Positions 34,303 to 42,796 of a stretch of DNA of 64,000 nucleotides are shown here, in pieces. Under the pieces are notes generated by a model. It saw nothing but the letters and a program-made list of their open reading frames with translations. It ran no database searches and was not told the origin of the DNA. How positions within the stretch are numbered: the stretch's first letter is position 1; each line of letters opens with the position of its first letter. This stretch comes from Haliscomenobacter hydrossis DSM 1100 (GTDB taxonomy: Bacteria > Bacteroidota > Bacteroidia > Chitinophagales > Saprospiraceae). The stretch is taken from positions 992,001 through 1,056,000 of the forward strand of contig NC_015510.1 of NCBI RefSeq assembly GCF_000212735.1, given 5' to 3'. A program made the position numbers and the translations under genes.

Positions 34303-35420
34303 GGCGTTGTTGCATGAATAAAAAGCCAATATCTAAGACCGTTGCTAGGCAAGCTAAGCAGTCATTTTCGGTTTAGAAACAGGCATACCTTGGGCTGTCA
34401 TGATATTGAGGAGCTTAATTTTTATATTGGTTTCTTTTTGCTGGGTTTCAAATTTTCGGGAGAAAAAGCTGGGGCCGTGGATCGTTTTGAAACGGAACAT
34501 GGTAGTCTCGGCTAAACTTCGTCGATGGTAATTACTCTCCTTTTTCCAGTTTGCCCGATCTACTTCATGGATCCGTTCGATGGCCATATTTCGAGGGTAG
34601 TAGGGGGAATCATCAGGCTCCTTGGCATACCAAATCACAGCATCGGCACGTGGGGGAATGACCGGATTGATTTGTTGCTTAATCAAAGTTTCCCAGCATT
34701 CAAAGTGGTCGTAGGCTCCATCGAGGTATCCTTCTTTGACTTTAGGCTTGATCTGTCCAATCAAATCTTTGAGTTGGGAACCATCATCAATGTCATTAAG
34801 GGTTAAGGTATGGCAATGGATATAGCCAGTTTGAGGGTCAACACCCAAGTGCAGCTTACGCCAGGTTCGACGCTTGGAATACCCATGTTTGCGTACTTTC
34901 CATTCTCCTTCCCCAAACACTTTGATCCCGGTAGAATCGATGGCAATAGTGATAGAGCCTTTTGTTTTGATGACCATAGGTTGAATATCCAGTTCCTTGA
35001 CCCGACGGCTCACTTGGGTGTAACAAGGTACTTTAAGTTCTTTACAACCCATTATTACCAACAGACTTTGAGTAAAACCGGTGGCTTGACGATACGCCAA
35101 CTTGAATACCGTCTTGAGCATGAAGATCGTTTCTATGCATATATCACTGTATACATATTGCCCGCCACGTGCTTTGGGGCCAGTCTCATTCCAACTTTTT
35201 ATGGCTGCGTCCGAGATGTATAAGGTGATATTGCCTCGATTAACTAAGCTCTGATTGTAGCTTGACCAGTTTTCAATCTGGTATTTTTGCTTTGGCTTAT
35301 TGCTTCCCTGATCTGCTTTAGTTACCTTTGACATGGGCTGGTTGGGTTGGGTTGTTCTTCGCAAAAGCAAATTTAACCGGATCAGCCTATTTTTTTAGTG
35401 GAGATTCATGCAACAACGCC
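34303..35420 (-). mobile_element. IS5-family (IS903-like) insertion sequence, 1118 bp
   Basis: Perfect 17-bp terminal inverted repeats: GGCGTTGTTGCATGAAT at 34303-34319 and its complement at 35404-35420. They resemble the IS903 ends (GGCTTTGTTGAATAAATC from memory). One complete transposase on the minus strand and a 9-bp target duplication indicate a recent and possibly active insertion. Confidence 0.9.
34354..35334 (-). CDS. IS5-family transposase
   Basis: 326 residues from ATG 35334; the frame is open from 35370. DDE residues are visible in IAIDSTGIKV (D), YLDGAYDHF (D) and RRSLAETTMFRFK (E), with the IS5-typical WRKLHLGVD between the first two. It cuts and pastes the surrounding 1118-bp element. 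No frameshift is seen. Confidence 0.92.
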   Translation of the reverse strand: MSKVTKADQGSNKPKQKYQIENWSSYNQSLVNRGNITLYISDAAIKSWNETGPKARGGQYVYSDICIETIFMLKTVFKLAYRQATGFTQSLLVIMGCKELKVPCYTQVSRRVKELDIQPMVIKTKGSITIAIDSTGIKVFGEGEWKVRKHGYSKRRTWRKLHLGVDPQTGYIHCHTLTLNDIDDGSQLKDLIGQIKPKVKEGYLDGAYDHFECWETLIKQQINPVIPPRADAVIWYAKEPDDSPYYPRNMAIERIHEVDRANWKKESNYHRRSLAETTMFRFKTIHGPSFFSRKFETQQKETNIKIKLLNIMTAQGMPVSKPKMTA

Positions 35421-35429
35421 ATTTCACAT
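35421..35429 (+). repeat. 9-bp target-site duplication, right copy
   Basis: ATTTCACAT, matching 34294-34302 directly left of the IS. Confidence 0.85.
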
Positions 35430-35948
35430 GCCAATTTAGACCCCAAAAAGTGTTTGACAAGAGTAAACAGAGATTTGCGATTTTCAAAAGACAAGACACC
35501 CTACAAAAACTATGTTTTAATTGTATTTAACAAAAATGGTTTTCACGGCAACACGGCAGGATATTATATTCAAATTGAGCCAAATGCTAACTTTTTAGGT
35601 GGCGGAATTTGGCAGACAACACCTGAACTTCTTAAAAAAATACGTCAAGAAATAGACTACTCATTTACTGACATTAACAAAATTATAACATCACCAAAGT
35701 TTAAAACGACCTTTCCAAGCGGAATACAAGGTGTAGGTAAACTAAAAAAAATGCCAGACGGCTATGACGAAACAAATCCAGCAAGCGAACTTTTGAAAAT
35801 GAAAGGGTTTTGTACTAAGGAAATCGTAAGCGACAAAATGCTAACAAGCAAAGACTGCGTTGCGAAAATCTTGGACAGTTTTAAGGCTTCAAAACCTCTC
35901 ATTGACTATATAAACAAAGCAATAGAGTATGACGAGTAAAAAGCCCGA

Positions 35949-36085
35949 ACCGCTAACATCGGTTTTGCATAATGGCGGGTTCAGTTCTTCGTATGACAAT
36001 TTAGTGCAAGGTTCAAGTGCAGTTCTTCGATTGAACTTTTGTGCTATAAATCCGCCACTACGCAAAGCCGAGAACCGTTAGCAGC
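35949..36085 (+). repeat. attC-like site of cassette C (right end of array)
   Basis: Left end ACCGCTAAC, stem TCGGTTTTGCATAATGGCGG, right stem TCCGCCACTACGCAAAGCCG and core ACCGTTAGCAGC. Two loop copies share the private TTCTTCG variant (35979-36008 and 36016-36046). No complement of the next core (GCTGCTAAC) follows within the flanking gene region, so the array appears to end here. Confidence 0.8.
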
Positions 36086-36249
36086 AATTTTAGACAGATC
36101 GTATATGACAATATTTAGTTGACAATGCCAACAAAATTGAAGGTAAAAAAAACTAAAACCAAACTGGCACACCCCCTCCAAAAAGTGTATGTTTACACAC
36201 AATACACCGCACCAAAAGGACAAGATACCACGCAACTTAAAAAACCAAC

Positions 36250-36792
36250 ATGAAAAACAACTTCAACCCTTGGCACCACGTTTCGCCAGGCGATAATTTG
36301 CCCGGCGTCGTCAACGGCATCATTGAAATTCCCAAAGGAACCCGCGCCAAATATGAGCTCGACAAAGAAAGTGGCTTGTTGCGCCTCGACCGCGTATTGT
36401 ACTCCTCGGTGTATTATCCGGCCAATTACGGGTTTATCCCCCAGAGTTATTGTGAGGACAAAGACCCGCTGGACATCCTGATTTTGTCGCAAATCGATGT
36501 GGTGCCCATGTGTATTGTTCCCGGAAAAGTGATTGGGGTCATGCGCATGCTTGACAACGGCGAGGCGGATGATAAAATCATTGCCGTGGCTGAAGGCGAT
36601 CCGAGTGTAAGCCACATCAATGACATTTCGGAACTACCTGCCCATTTTATCTCCGAGATGCGGAGCTTTTTTGAGGATTACAAGAAATTGGAAAAGAAAA
36701 CGGTGGTGGTGGAAGAATTTCTGGATCGGGAAACTGCGATCAAAATTTTGCAGGACAGCTTCAAAATGTATGACGACATCTTCAGGACCTAA
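36250..36792 (+). CDS. ppa: inorganic pyrophosphatase
   Basis: 180 residues, type-I soluble pyrophosphatase. Signature [11 protein letters not shown] (metal-binding D-x-D-P-x-D), plus [14 protein letters not shown] and [20 protein letters not shown]. It hydrolyses PPi in the cytoplasm to drive biosynthesis. First chromosomal gene right of the cassette array; the ClC gene follows after 21 bp. Confidence 0.93.
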   Translation: MKNNFNPWHHVSPGDNLPGVVNGIIEIPKGTRAKYELDKESGLLRLDRVLYSSVYYPANYGFIPQSYCEDKDPLDILILSQIDVVPMCIVPGKVIGVMRMLDNGEADDKIIAVAEGDPSVSHINDISELPAHFISEMRSFFEDYKKLEKKTVVVEEFLDRETAIKILQDSFKMYDDIFRT

Positions 36793-36813
36793 CCCGCATT
36801 TGATCCGTAAAGC

Positions 36814-38121
36814 ATGTCGACAAAACCACCCAACGTTTTCCTCAAAAAGATCAGCCTACCCTTCCGTCTATTTTTCAGGCATTACCCGGCCATGCCCTAT
36901 ATCTTTAAATGGCTGTTCATCAGTTCATTGATTGGCGTATGCGTGGGTTCGGCTTCGGCAGGTTTTTTACAATCCTTGAATTGGGTGACGGATTATCGGG
37001 AAAACCATTTGTGGCTGATCGCCTTGTTGCCCCTTGGGGGGCTGGCCATCGGGCTGTTGTACCACTATTTTGGCCAGGATGTTGAAGCTGGCAACAACCT
37101 GCTGCTGGAAAATATTCACAAACCCGGAGCCACCATTCCTTTTCGTATGGCGCCCTTTGTGTACATCGGCACCATGGCGACTCATTTGTTCGGCGGTTCA
37201 GCCGGGCGTGAGGGCACCGCCTTACAAATGGCCGGGGCCATTGCCGACCAATTCAGCAAACCCTTTCGCTTGAGCGAAAGTGAACGCAAAATTTTGATCA
37301 TTGCCGCTATTGCCGCCGGTTTTGGTTCCGTGTTTGGGACACCATTGGCGGGTGCCATTTTTGGGTTGGAAGTTTTTTTGATTGGTCGGTTAAAATACGA
37401 TGCCATTTTTCCGACGTTTGCAGCGGCCATCATTGCTGACCTGGTCACCAAACTTTGGCAGACACCCCATACCCATTACCACATCGATCTGGTTCCCGAG
37501 CTTTCGGTGCTCAACATCCTGTATGCAGGTCTGGCGGGGATCGCATTTGGTTTGTGTGCAGCGGCGTTTAGCAAATCCATCCATTTTACGGGTTCTATTT
37601 TCAAATCTAGGATTGCCTTTCCTCCTTTTCGTCCTTTGGTCGGTGGGGTGATCGTGGCCCTTGCGGTTTGGGCCATTGGTACGACGAAATACATTGGTTT
37701 AGGGATTCCGACCATCGTCGCTTCTTTTGAGCAACAACTGCCCGCTTATGATTTTGCCCTAAAAATGGCATTTACCATCCTTACTTTGGCAGCGAGTTTC
37801 AAGGGTGGTGAAGTAACGCCCTTGTTCTTTATCGGTGCCGCTTTGGGCAATGCACTAGCGTACTTTATTCCACTGCCCATGGGGCTTTTGGCGGGGATGG
37901 GTTTTGTGGCGGTGTTTGCCGGGGCCACCAATACCCCGCTGGCTTGCAGCGTGATGGCGATGGAGTTGTTTGGCAGTGCGTGCGGGGTATATGTTGCCAT
38001 TGCCTGTGTGGTTGCTTATTTGTTATCAGGACACAACAGCATTTATGGCAAACAGGTGATCGGGGAGCCGAAGCACCGCCGGTTCATCAGTGATATGGGG
38101 AAGCGATTGAATGAGCTTTGA
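36814..38121 (+). CDS. ClC-family chloride channel/antiporter
   Basis: 435 residues with about ten hydrophobic segments. FGGSAGREGTALQMAGA corresponds to the G(K/R)EGP region, with Thr in place of the Pro. FGSVFGTPLAGAIFGLEVF is the second conserved ClC stretch, and GGEVTPLFFIGAALGNALA the third. There is no CBS domain. It moves chloride or another anion across the inner membrane. The 3' end is overlapped on the other strand by the readthrough end of an IS110 ORF. Confidence 0.88.
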   Translation: MSTKPPNVFLKKISLPFRLFFRHYPAMPYIFKWLFISSLIGVCVGSASAGFLQSLNWVTDYRENHLWLIALLPLGGLAIGLLYHYFGQDVEAGNNLLLENIHKPGATIPFRMAPFVYIGTMATHLFGGSAGREGTALQMAGAIADQFSKPFRLSESERKILIIAAIAAGFGSVFGTPLAGAIFGLEVFLIGRLKYDAIFPTFAAAIIADLVTKLWQTPHTHYHIDLVPELSVLNILYAGLAGIAFGLCAAAFSKSIHFTGSIFKSRIAFPPFRPLVGGVIVALAVWAIGTTKYIGLGIPTIVASFEQQLPAYDFALKMAFTILTLAASFKGGEVTPLFFIGAALGNALAYFIPLPMGLLAGMGFVAVFAGATNTPLACSVMAMELFGSACGVYVAIACVVAYLLSGHNSIYGKQVIGEPKHRRFISDMGKRLNEL

Positions 38122-39571
38122 AGGGTTAATAACTCGCCTAAAACTAGGGAATTTGGCGCGGCACACAAATCTCCCCTAGAAGCCAGAGATGACTTAACTC
38201 CAAATGCCCCATAATGTAAAAGCGGTTCAGGCAAAAACGAGTTCATGCTCATGAACCTCGAGGTTTCGAATGGTTCTTTGAATTTGCTTGATTTTTTGAG
38301 TACGTACTTTTTGTTGATAATCTTCCAATTGTTGTGGTTGATAAGCCTCTTTTTTTGAAGCATATGGTAGACAATGACGGCTATCTTTCTGGCCGTTGCG
38401 GTAATAGCGGTTCCTTTGCCATGTTTAGCGGCCATTTTTCGATAGAAATGAGCCAAGACGCAGTCTTTCTTTCTGCACACTCCGATAGCCGTTTGCTTAA
38501 ATGCTTTGCGTAATCGAGACTTATTTTTGCGCGTACTGGAAGAGAGTACTTTACCTCCGCTCACCTTTTTATTGGGACAAAGACAGAGCCAGGATGTAAA
38601 GTGTTTCGCACTTGGGAATTGGGTTAAATCCAAACCTACTTCGGACAGCAAGGTCAAAATCAGGTTTAAACCCACCCCATCCACTTGGAGCAAGTCTACC
38701 CCATCGCTTAATTGATAGGCGTAGGTAGCTAGTTGAAAACTCGGATCATTTTTGCCTCGGCTTTTTTTTGATCGTAGGCTAATTCGGCTTGACCAGTGAC
38801 TTGCACGCGGCTTTGTAACACCTCCTCAATTTTTTGATCACACTGCGCTAAGTGCTCTTGATAATGGTGATACATCTTCCAATGTTGATCCAACTCAAAC
38901 AAGTGGTCAGCCCGCCAAAAACCAGTTAAAGCCTCGCTAAGGGTGGCTTTATCCGCTTTGAGTCGGTAATCGGCCAGTTGAGCCAATTTCGATCCATCGC
39001 GTTCCCCATTGAGAATAGCTTCAATGATGGCCTTTCCGCTTTTACCACTTATGTCGCTTACCACAATGGGTAATTGGAGATTCATTAAAGTGAGGCATTT
39101 CTGCATCCGATTGACACATTGAGCTGCGCCTTCAATGAGTCGATTGCGATGACGAACATACGTACGTAACTCTTCGGTGAAAGAATCAGGTTGAAAACTG
39201 GCCGGTAATAAGCCAACACTGTGCATTTTCCATATCCATTGACTATCCGACAGATCAGAGGGTTTTCTTCCTTGGATATTCTTGGTAAAGGAGGCATTGA
39301 CCAGGTAGACTTCCATTCCATAAGACTGTAACATTACAAATAGCTGCTTCCAGTAAAACCCGGTACTTTCCATCGCTACCGTTCTGATCCCAAGGGAAAC
39401 TAGCCATTGGCATAAAGCATGCAAGTCCTTAGTAAACACCCCAAACTGTTTACTTTCTCCTGCCTCTTGCCCTACGCTTACCCAATGAAAGCGGCTGCCT
39501 ACATCTATTCCCGCTGCCTGTGGATGAACAATCGAAAACTTGGCACTGGCTGATTCTTTTGCCATCTTCAA
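38043..39571 (-). pseudogene. IS110-family transposase in two frames
   Basis: The N-terminal part 38729-39571 (280 codons; RuvC-like DEDD domain with AGIDVGSRFHWVSVG and AMESTGFYWKQLF) ends at a TAG. The C-terminal transposase_20-like part (VDGVGLNLILTLLSEVG, FTSWLCLCPN) continues in another frame to a stop at 38043. The break coincides with an A8 run (minus strand, 38762-38769), and a -1 slip there reads through (SRGKNDPSFQLATYAYQL). It may be a disabled transposase or one made by slippage. The frame runs past the likely IS end into the clc gene. Confidence 0.8.
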
Positions 39572-39721
39572 CCTGTTTTGGCCTAATTACCTTCGATCAA
39601 GTCGGATTTTAGGTCTGTTTAATCTCGCCTTCGGGATAGAATGGCGCAGCATTCTTCACCAATATGCATCTTTGCAAGATCCAACTCGGATTAGACTCAC
39701 ATTGGGGTTGCTTAACTCCAA
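38193..39721 (-). mobile_element. IS110-family insertion sequence, approximate limits
   Basis: Limits are suggested by the 11-bp CTTAACTCCAA present at 38193-38203 and again at 39711-39721 in direct orientation, around the transposase region. IS110 elements usually lack terminal inverted repeats, so the true ends cannot be fixed here. About 1.5 kb. Confidence 0.45.
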
Positions 39722-39834
39722 TTAATTAGTGCAATCTCTCATCGAACGTAACTTAGACTGGTTAACTAACTCTCCAAAGGTAGCGCCAAGTTCCCAGTTT
39801 TTCTGGCATCTTTGCAATGTGCCGTTAGGTGGGA

Positions 39835-40175
39835 CTCACATTATGCAGCAAGCAGCTTTGCTGCTCGGTTTTCATTTTACCACGACGACTTTTGTGCGCT
39901 TCGCGCTTTAACGCCTTGGGCGTAGAGCGGCAGGATTGGAAAACGGATGAAACGGATTGAACGGATTGGAACGGATTTTTTATTCCGCCTGCGGCGGATA
40001 AGGACGAGCCGAAGGCGAGTCAAAGTCCGTTTTCATCCGTTCAATCCGTTTCATCCGTTTTCCAATCCTGCCGCTTTTAGCAAAGAGAGGCGAAGCCTCA
40101 AAATACACTAATTACAAAAATCGACATCGTGGAAAATAATTAGGCAGCGAAGTTGCCTGCTGCGTAATGTGAGTT
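39835..40175. repeat. nested palindrome (AACGGATTGAACGGAT type)
   Basis: Outer arms ACTCACATTATGCAGCAAGC (39834 onward) and the complementary GCCTGCTGCGTAATGTGAGT (40158 onward). Inner arms are GGCAGGATTGGAAAACGGAT, followed by AACGGATTGAACGG words (39931-39971), and their complement (40034-40074). Between them lies CCGCCTGCGGCGG. There is no supported gene in 39722-40256. Iterated-word style as at the other gene borders. Confidence 0.75.
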
Positions 40176-40256
40176 AATAATTATCCAGTAGCTAAGATCT
40201 TTTGTAAAAGTTCAGCACCCCGACGAAGCCCAGGGCCGTTCAGTCCTGATTTTCTT

Positions 40257-41534
40257 TCAATACCCATACTTCTTCTTCCAAAGCCCCCGCAGCCAGCCCC
40301 GTGTCTTTTCCTCCGCCGGATTCTCTGCCGGCTCAAACAACTTCGTTCCACTCAATTTTTCGGGTAAATATTCCTGCTCCACGAAATTTTGCGGGAAATC
40401 ATGGGCGTATTGGTACGCCTTGCCATAATCCAGTTTTTTCATCAATTGGGTTGGCGCATTGCGCAGGTGCAGGGGTACGGGTTGATTGCCCTGCTGGTGA
40501 ACCAGTTCCTGCGCCTTGTTGATGGCCATATAAGCAGAGTTGCTCTTGGGCGAAGTCGCCAGGTAAATGACCGCCTGCGACAAAATGATCCGCGCTTCGG
40601 GCAGACCCACCGCCTGTACCGCCTGGAAGGCTGTAGTGGCCATCAGCAAAGCGTTGGGATTGGCCAGGCCAACGTCTTCGGCAGCGGCGATGACCATGCG
40701 CCGGGCAATGAATTTCACCTCTTCCCCCCCTTCAATCATGCGCGCCAGCCAATATACCGCTGCGTTGGGGTCGCTACCGCGAATCGATTTGATGAAGGCC
40801 GAAGCAACATCGTAATGCTGTTCTCCCCCTTTATCGTATGCCGTAATGTGTTGTTGCAGGATATTGGTAACCAGGGCATCGTCCACCACAATTTCACCAT
40901 TGACATTGGGGGCCTGGCTGGTGATCAATTCCAGGATGTTGTACAACTTTCGGGCATCGCCACCGGAATAATGCAGCATGGCGTCGTAACTTTCAAAACG
41001 CACTTTTTTATCCCGCAGGTACTCATCCTTTTGCAAGGCCTCCTGGATCAGTTGCAGCAATTGATCGGTTTCCAATAGTTTCAACACATACACCTGACAA
41101 CGCGACAACAGGGCGGGAATCACCTCGAAAGAAGGATTTTCAGTGGTGGCACCCATAAGTGTAATCACCCCTTTTTCCACCGCACCCAACAAAGCGTCTT
41201 GCTGGGATTTACTGAAACGATGGATTTCATCGATAAACAAAATAGGGTTCGGTCGATTAAAAAAACGCTGTTGTTCTGCTTTTTGGATGGTATCGCGTAC
41301 ATCTTTCACCCCTGCCGCGATGGCGCTCAGGCTGTAAAATGGCCGACCCAACTCGCTAGCCAAAATATTCGCCAGGGTGGTTTTGCCTACTCCCGGAGGG
41401 CCCCATAAAATGATGGAAGGCAAAAAACCAGCCGCCAGAGCCTGGCGCAACACCGACCCCTCCCCTACCAGGTGTTCCTGGCCCAGATAATCCGCCAGGC
41501 GGGTGGGGCGCATTCGTTCAGCAAGAGGCTGCAT
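40257..41534 (-). CDS. rarA: replication-associated recombination protein A (RarA/MgsA)
   Basis: 425 residues from ATG 41534 (MQPLAERMRPTRLADYLGQ); the longer frame to 41597 has an atypical N-terminus. AAA+ ATPase with Walker A (GPPGVGKTTLANIL) and Walker B (LFIDEIHRF), then sensor MGATTENPSFEV, followed by the family's C-terminal tetramerisation region (SAFIKSIRGSDPNAAVYWLA). It acts at stalled replication forks. Single gene on the minus strand. Confidence 0.93.
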   Translation of the reverse strand: MQPLAERMRPTRLADYLGQEHLVGEGSVLRQALAAGFLPSIILWGPPGVGKTTLANILASELGRPFYSLSAIAAGVKDVRDTIQKAEQQRFFNRPNPILFIDEIHRFSKSQQDALLGAVEKGVITLMGATTENPSFEVIPALLSRCQVYVLKLLETDQLLQLIQEALQKDEYLRDKKVRFESYDAMLHYSGGDARKLYNILELITSQAPNVNGEIVVDDALVTNILQQHITAYDKGGEQHYDVASAFIKSIRGSDPNAAVYWLARMIEGGEEVKFIARRMVIAAAEDVGLANPNALLMATTAFQAVQAVGLPEARIILSQAVIYLATSPKSNSAYMAINKAQELVHQQGNQPVPLHLRNAPTQLMKKLDYGKAYQYAHDFPQNFVEQEYLPEKLSGTKLFEPAENPAEEKTRGWLRGLWKKKYGY

Positions 41535-41783
41535 GTTTGTACGTTTAGTGTCAAAATCACAATAAGCATGAAAATTATCACAAAAATCAGGAATCACAAC
41601 AAATTTTGTTGTACTTTAGCACTTGTAATGTAGTTCTGAGTCCTGTTCAGCAGGATCATTTTATTCGAGAGCATCTACCTATCTAAATCGTCTACCCTCC
41701 TTATTGTTGGTTTCATTTTGATGAACTGTACAGCCACCAAACTGTCCCTCTGGTGTCGTGCAATACAAACTATGTAGAAAACT

Positions 41784-42671
41784 ATGGCTGCTAACATCAG
41801 TCACTTAAAAGTGATGGGGCAAAGCGCAGCGCTAGCGGATGATACTATCTTGCGTTGGCTGCCCAAACAACAATTGTGGGTTGACCCCACCCGGCTCAAC
41901 CAATTGAGCGGAGAAAATGGGTTGAGGATCATCATTTTGCCAGGTTCTTTTGTAGACCATTATGGCAAAATTGTCACCGAAAAAATCAGCCTGGAATTGG
42001 TCGAGATTGTGCACAAAGCGGGCATGTTGCTCGCCGCTCGACCGACCACCTCCCGCGACGGTGTATTTGAATCGGCTGGGATGTTCAGCTTGACGGCCAA
42101 AAAGGGGACGGAACTGCTCGAGCTCATCAAACCCATCCACATTGAATGGCCCATCAATACCCTGCATACGCGCCCGGCTGCCCTACAAATGGTCACTTTG
42201 GCGCCAGCCAGCACCCGTCCATTCAGCACCCAAGCCGAGCAAGATTGGATTCCTTTTTTCAACAAACCGAGTCCAGTGCTAAAGCTACAGGGGCAACGAT
42301 GGCTCAAGTTTGACATCGATCGATTGGGTTGGTTCAGCGCTCAACAGCCTTTGGCCAGAGAGGGACTCAAATCCATGTTGAGTGTGCGGTACCAGGATCA
42401 GGGTTTTGAACACAAACAAGCGTTTTTGGTGTTCCGCAACCACCAGGCAGTTGTCAAACTTTTTCCTTACGAAAACAAGTTTTGTGCGTTTAATATACCT
42501 CGCCGTGCCGCCGCTTGTGTGGTAATGCTGGGGGTCAAAAATGGACGATATTACCTCGGACATACTTGTTTTGACGGGCATTACGCCAGCAATTTAGCAC
42601 TGAAACTTGATGAGGTAGAAGCGGAGATGGTGCCGCAGTTGATTTATGCGCTGATTAACCTGCAAAAATAA
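41784..42671 (+). CDS. hypothetical protein, 295 residues
   Basis: Soluble protein with no signal peptide or membrane segment. It has a mixed alpha/beta look with regular strand-like pieces (LRIIILPGSFVDHYGKI, AFLVFRNHQAVVKLFPYEN, CVVMLGVKNGRYYLGHTC). No domain is recognised. The start MAANISHLKVMG is preceded by a 185-bp non-coding stretch that separates it from the divergent rarA. It is probably a lineage-specific gene. Confidence 0.7.
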   Translation: MAANISHLKVMGQSAALADDTILRWLPKQQLWVDPTRLNQLSGENGLRIIILPGSFVDHYGKIVTEKISLELVEIVHKAGMLLAARPTTSRDGVFESAGMFSLTAKKGTELLELIKPIHIEWPINTLHTRPAALQMVTLAPASTRPFSTQAEQDWIPFFNKPSPVLKLQGQRWLKFDIDRLGWFSAQQPLAREGLKSMLSVRYQDQGFEHKQAFLVFRNHQAVVKLFPYENKFCAFNIPRRAAACVVMLGVKNGRYYLGHTCFDGHYASNLALKLDEVEAEMVPQLIYALINLQK

Positions 42672-42686
42672 AACCAAGTCAAAAAG

Positions 42687-42795
42687 TATTCACCACGGAT
42701 TTTTACAGGTTTTTTATTCACCACAGATAACGCGGATTTGCACAGATTTTCACATAAAAATCTGTGCAAATCTGTGTGAATCTGTGGTGAATACC
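42687..42795. repeat. iterated-word palindrome (CACAGAT type)
   Basis: The left arm 42716-42752 (ATTCACCACAGATAACGCGG, then TTGCACAGATTTT) pairs with the right arm 42756-42793 built from AATCTGTG words. A partial extra unit (TTCACCACGGATTTTTACAG) precedes it. It touches the stop of the CCA enzyme gene. Related words occur at 58850-58933. Confidence 0.85.
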
Positions 42796-42796
42796 C

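Larger units (their letters stand above)
34135..35939 (+). pseudogene. DUF2461 family gene disrupted by IS5-family insertion
   Basis: The 5' part 34135-34302 (56 codons, to ISH) and the 3' part 35430-35939 (from ANLDPKK) join in frame when the IS and one 9-bp target copy are removed. This gives about 225 residues, the usual DUF2461 length. Recognisable motifs are FLSKLKKNNSKDWFEQNRD at the start and RVNRDLRFSKDKTPYKN in the second part. The function of the family is unknown. The insertion abolishes the full protein. Confidence 0.85.
33641..36077 (+). mobile_element. gene cassette C, interrupted by an IS5-family element
   Basis: Core GTTAGCGGT (33640-33648) complements ACCGCTAAC (35949-35957) in its own repeat, 9 of 9. 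Without the 1118-bp IS and its 9-bp duplication the cassette is about 1.3 kb. It holds a DUF1905/YdeI-like gene and a DUF2461 gene, now split. It is the last intact unit; chromosomal genes follow. Confidence 0.82.

Noticed and set aside
39822..39830. CGTTAGGT near the palindrome at 39835 as a further attC core
   Set aside because: No matching left end (CACCTAAC) or attC-like stem exists in the neighbourhood; the surrounding palindrome is of the word-iteration class.
41784..41795. GCTGCTAAC complementary to the last core GTTAGCAGC as end of a further cassette
   Set aside because: It lies in the coding start of the 295-residue gene, 5.7 kb away behind core chromosomal genes, and no palindrome accompanies it.
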